A stretch of DNA of 7,387 nucleotides from Bacillota bacterium (GTDB lineage: Bacteria > Bacillota > Clostridia > Acetivibrionales > DTU013), in contig JAEYON010000088.1 in NCBI GenBank assembly GCA_023411645.1, positions 1 to 7,387 on the forward strand, written 5' to 3'. The stretch's first letter is position 1, and each line of letters begins with the position of its first letter. A model generated the notes under the pieces. That model was given only the letters and a program-made list of their open reading frames with translations, had not been told where the DNA came from and searched no databases. Shown here one piece after another: positions 6,351 to 7,387 of this stretch. The position numbers and the translations under genes were made by a program.

Positions 6351-6509
6351 TTAGAAGCCCATTAGCTGCAGAATGTTACACTGTATGAAAATGGCAACAA
6401 GACACATAATGACCGCAACGATTGTAAAACGGAGCAACAGACGGATCCTTCTGATGTTCCGTTTTTTCATGTACCACCACCTGCGGTATAGCATGCTCTT
6501 CCTGAACAT
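6351..6509 (-). CDS. Small basic single-pass membrane protein (52 aa), unknown function
   Basis: On the reverse strand ATG (6509-6507) is preceded by GGAGG with an ideal 7-base spacing and opens a 52-codon frame ending in TAA (6353-6351). Residues 1-28 are strongly basic and aromatic (MFRKSMLYRRWWYMKKRNIR, then RIRLLLRF). Residues about 29-45 are hydrophobic (TIVAVIMCLVAIFIQC), giving a likely single membrane segment with the basic end inside by the positive-inside rule. The tail is short (NILQLMGF). I do not recognise the family. It lies 53 bases downstream of the XRE regulator on the same strand, so the two may be co-transcribed. It converges on the bactofilin gene with a 36-base gap. Two oddities bear on it: its SD lies in a hairpin stem (6514-6546), and a terminator-like hairpin of the opposite strand lies in its coding region (6426-6467). 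The frame could be spurious, but the RBS and the charge/hydrophobicity pattern together argue for a real gene. Confidence 0.5.
   Translation of the reverse strand: MFRKSMLYRRWWYMKKRNIRRIRLLLRFTIVAVIMCLVAIFIQCNILQLMGF
6426..6467 (+). terminator. Rho-independent terminator of the M23-bactofilin operon
   Basis: AAAACGGAGCAACAGA (6426-6441) pairs with TCTGATGTTCCGTTTT (6450-6465) around an 8-base loop. The stem is 16 positions with one G·U pair and one A·A mismatch, ending in a six-T run (6462-6467). It starts 112 bases after the bactofilin stop. The G·U pair is a C·A mismatch on the other strand, which favours function in rightward RNA. It lies within the antisense of the small membrane protein gene. 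Confidence 0.75.
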
Positions 6510-6513
6510 AGAA

Positions 6514-6552
6514 ACACCTCCGTGCATTATTGTATGCAGGAGGTGTATTTTT
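6514..6552. promoter_or_regulatory. Hairpin sequestering the SD of the small membrane protein; also terminator-like on the plus strand
   Basis: ACACCTCC (6514-6521) pairs with GGAGGTGT (6539-6546), and TGCAT (6523-6527) with ATGCA (6534-6538). This gives a 13-bp stem with one bulged G (6522) and a 6-base loop. On the reverse strand the GGAGG that serves the small gene (6521-6517) is fully paired with an upstream CCTCC, so ribosome access would need the stem to open. On the plus strand the stem is followed by ATTTTTGG, so it could be a second terminator for the bactofilin operon. On the reverse strand the stem is followed only by TTCT, a poor terminator tail for the XRE gene. Confidence 0.65.
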
Positions 6553-6562
6553 GGTTACGCTG

Positions 6563-7021
6563 TTACTTGTTATTAATCAGAATCTCCATAGCCATGTATC
6601 TTTTCAACGCTGTCTCCATCTGGATGTAAACATCCTCCAGAAACAAGCTGTATATGGTTTCATCCTCTAGCAGGTACTTGCTCTCCAGAGCCCGGTCAAG
6701 TATATTGCATATTTTTTTCTGTACCTCTCTGTTCTCCAGCACTTTCATATTCCTGTCTTTAGCAATGATAAGTCTCAGTAAGGAGGGTAACCTCAGTGAC
6801 GGCATCTCAGCCTCCTGCTCCAGACCCAGCAGCATATCAATATCAATATCCAGTTTCTGTGTTATCCTGAGGACAATGTCCAGATTGGGATTAGCCTTCC
6901 TGCCATTTTCCAGCTGTGACAGGTACCCCGGTGAAATATCTACCTCCCTGGCAAAGTCTACAAGAGAAATATTTCTTTCTTCTCTCCTTGCCTTAATAAT
7001 TTCTCCCACTTTGATCTGCAC
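6563..7021 (-). CDS. XRE-family helix-turn-helix transcriptional regulator
   Basis: This is a DNA-binding regulator of the Cro/C1 (XRE) type. Numbered from GTG at 7021 (152 aa): the helix-turn-helix domain spans about 4-67, with the pattern VGEIIKARREERNISLVDFA, then REVDISPGYLSQLENGRKANP, where SPGYLSQLENG is the recognition helix, and the closing LDIVLRITQKLDIDIDMLL. Residues about 70-152 form a second, helical, charged region that I do not recognise. It could serve dimerisation or partner binding. Start choice: GTG 7021 has a perfect AGGAGG 7 bases upstream. A longer in-frame TTG start at 7081 lacks one and would add 20 residues unlike the family. The gene is divergent from the probable penicillin-binding protein gene and is followed by the small membrane protein gene. 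XRE regulators often control themselves and a divergent neighbour, but the target here is inference. Confidence 0.93.
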   Translation of the reverse strand: MQIKVGEIIKARREERNISLVDFAREVDISPGYLSQLENGRKANPNLDIVLRITQKLDIDIDMLLGLEQEAEMPSLRLPSLLRLIIAKDRNMKVLENREVQKKICNILDRALESKYLLEDETIYSLFLEDVYIQMETALKRYMAMEILINNK

Positions 7022-7052
7022 GGATTTCCCTCCTAAACACTGCCTACTACCT

Positions 7053-7081
7053 ATTTTACATAATAGCCGTTCTTTAATCAA
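7053..7081 (-). promoter_or_regulatory. Putative sigma-A promoter of the XRE regulator gene
   Basis: On the reverse strand TTGATT (7081-7076) is followed by a 17-base spacer and TAAAAT (7058-7053), about 32 bases upstream of the GTG start. Confidence 0.5.
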
Positions 7082-7087
7082 CAGATC

Positions 7088-7102
7088 ATTTTACAGTGAA
7101 AT
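7088..7102. promoter_or_regulatory. Candidate operator: 15-base near-palindrome over the -35 box of the rightward promoter
   Basis: ATTTTACAGTGAAAT is symmetric at six of seven pairs around a central A. It covers the -35 box of the rightward promoter (7090-7095) and lies just upstream of the leftward XRE promoter. Position and size suit an XRE-type repressor site. Binding is not demonstrated by the sequence. Confidence 0.3.
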
Positions 7103-7119
7103 AGTAATTATGCTATAAT
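7090..7119 (+). promoter_or_regulatory. Strong sigma-A promoter of the probable penicillin-binding protein gene
   Basis: TTTACA (7090-7095), an 18-base spacer and a perfect TATAAT (7114-7119) preceded by TGC, which makes it an extended -10. The leader to the ATG at 7214 is about 88 bases. Confidence 0.75.
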
Positions 7120-7151
7120 GTACTGGCATCATTGCTTTATATACTGATTGG

Positions 7152-7186
7152 AACAATGTCTGCGTATGAGCAGTCAAATCATTGTT
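7152..7186 (+). other. Stem-loop in the leader of the probable penicillin-binding protein gene
   Basis: AACAATG (7152-7158) pairs with CATTGTT (7180-7186) over 7 bp, and inside it CTGC (7160-7163) pairs with GCAG (7170-7173). It is followed 14 bases later by the AAGGAGG ribosome binding site, with no T-run, so it is not a terminator. A second CATTG (7130-7134) could compete for the AACAATG strand. Confidence 0.4.
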
Positions 7187-7213
7187 GTGATATTTAGAAC
7201 AAGGAGGACCCGC

Positions 7214-7387
7214 ATGAAGTCCACTAAAAAAGCTGCTTCAGCCGGAGCAGTTAAAGAAACAAATAAGTCTTCCCGTACATGGAAATTTATTGGTAAGTTT
7301 ATATTGACCTTTGTTACCTTTCTCATTATATTTGTCCTTGCCATTGGCTGTGCGTTAGCGGGAATTGTCGGCGGCGCTGTATATGGA
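7214..7387 (+). CDS. Probable class A penicillin-binding protein, N-terminal part (cut by window edge)
   Basis: ATG at 7214 is preceded by AAGGAGG (7201-7207) and stays open for 58 codons to the window edge. The first 25 or so residues are a basic, Ser/Thr/Ala-rich cytoplasmic segment (MKSTKKAASAGAVKETNKSS). About 26-54 is a long hydrophobic membrane segment ending GIVGGAVYG. A short basic tail, a single signal anchor and a Gly/Ala-rich exit are typical of bifunctional transglycosylase/transpeptidase penicillin-binding proteins (PBP1A type) in Clostridia. Neither catalytic domain is inside the window, so the call rests on N-terminal resemblance and on a neighbourhood of cell-wall genes. Another anchored envelope protein is possible. 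The gene is divergent from the XRE regulator, with promoters facing away from each other. Confidence 0.65.
   Translation, partial: MKSTKKAASAGAVKETNKSSRTWKFIGKFILTFVTFLIIFVLAIGCALAGIVGGAVYG

Noticed and set aside
6373..6576. Plus-strand 67-codon frame overlapping the small membrane protein gene
   Set aside because: No SD sequence precedes its ATG, and it crosses both hairpins. The minus-strand frame has a much better RBS and a sensible membrane topology.
6654..7118. Plus-strand 154-codon frame, Ser/Leu-rich
   Set aside because: It is antisense to the XRE regulator, with no RBS, and would run through both divergent promoters.

Overview
The window looks like chromosomal DNA from a low-to-mid-GC Gram-positive anaerobe of the class Clostridia. 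The grounds are strong AGGAGG-type ribosome binding sites, frequent GTG/TTG starts, sigma-A-like promoters, compact Rho-independent terminators, a clostridial-style membrane-anchored M23 endopeptidase (N-terminal VPHSS motif) followed by a bactofilin, and a chemoreceptor without a C-terminal CheR-tethering pentapeptide. Genus and species cannot be told from the sequence alone.

Layout, left to right. A minus-strand gene cut by the left edge (1-238) encodes a membrane-anchored protein resembling the start of S41-family peptidases. It is only about 31% GC, unlike the rest. After a 264-base AT-rich gap come two minus-strand genes: a 23S rRNA (uracil-5-)-methyltransferase (503-1876, RlmD/RlmCD type) and a large methyl-accepting chemotaxis protein (2041-4620), separated by a clear minus-strand terminator and a structured rlmD leader. 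The chemoreceptor has an unusually long extracellular region carrying a coiled coil and five tandem 15-bp repeats. Divergent promoters with facing TTGACA boxes separate it from a plus-strand two-gene operon: M23 endopeptidase (4893-5831) and bactofilin (5877-6314).

The bactofilin operon converges on a minus-strand pair. This is an XRE-family regulator (6563-7021) followed by a very small basic single-pass membrane protein (6351-6509, 52 aa) whose Shine-Dalgarno sequence is buried in a stable hairpin. A strong plus-strand terminator-like hairpin lies inside that small gene. To the right, a second divergent promoter region separates the XRE regulator from the start of a plus-strand gene (7214 onward, cut by the right edge). 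That gene has the N-terminus of a bitopic membrane protein, most likely a class A penicillin-binding protein.

The right half reads as a cell-envelope neighbourhood: a peptidoglycan endopeptidase and its probable cytoskeletal scaffold, a probable peptidoglycan synthase, and a divergent regulator that could control the synthase. The left half is housekeeping (rRNA methylation) plus sensing (chemoreceptor). The least ordinary elements are the small membrane protein with a sequestered ribosome binding site and the repeat-bearing chemoreceptor. No mobile element, CRISPR array, tRNA or rRNA gene was seen.
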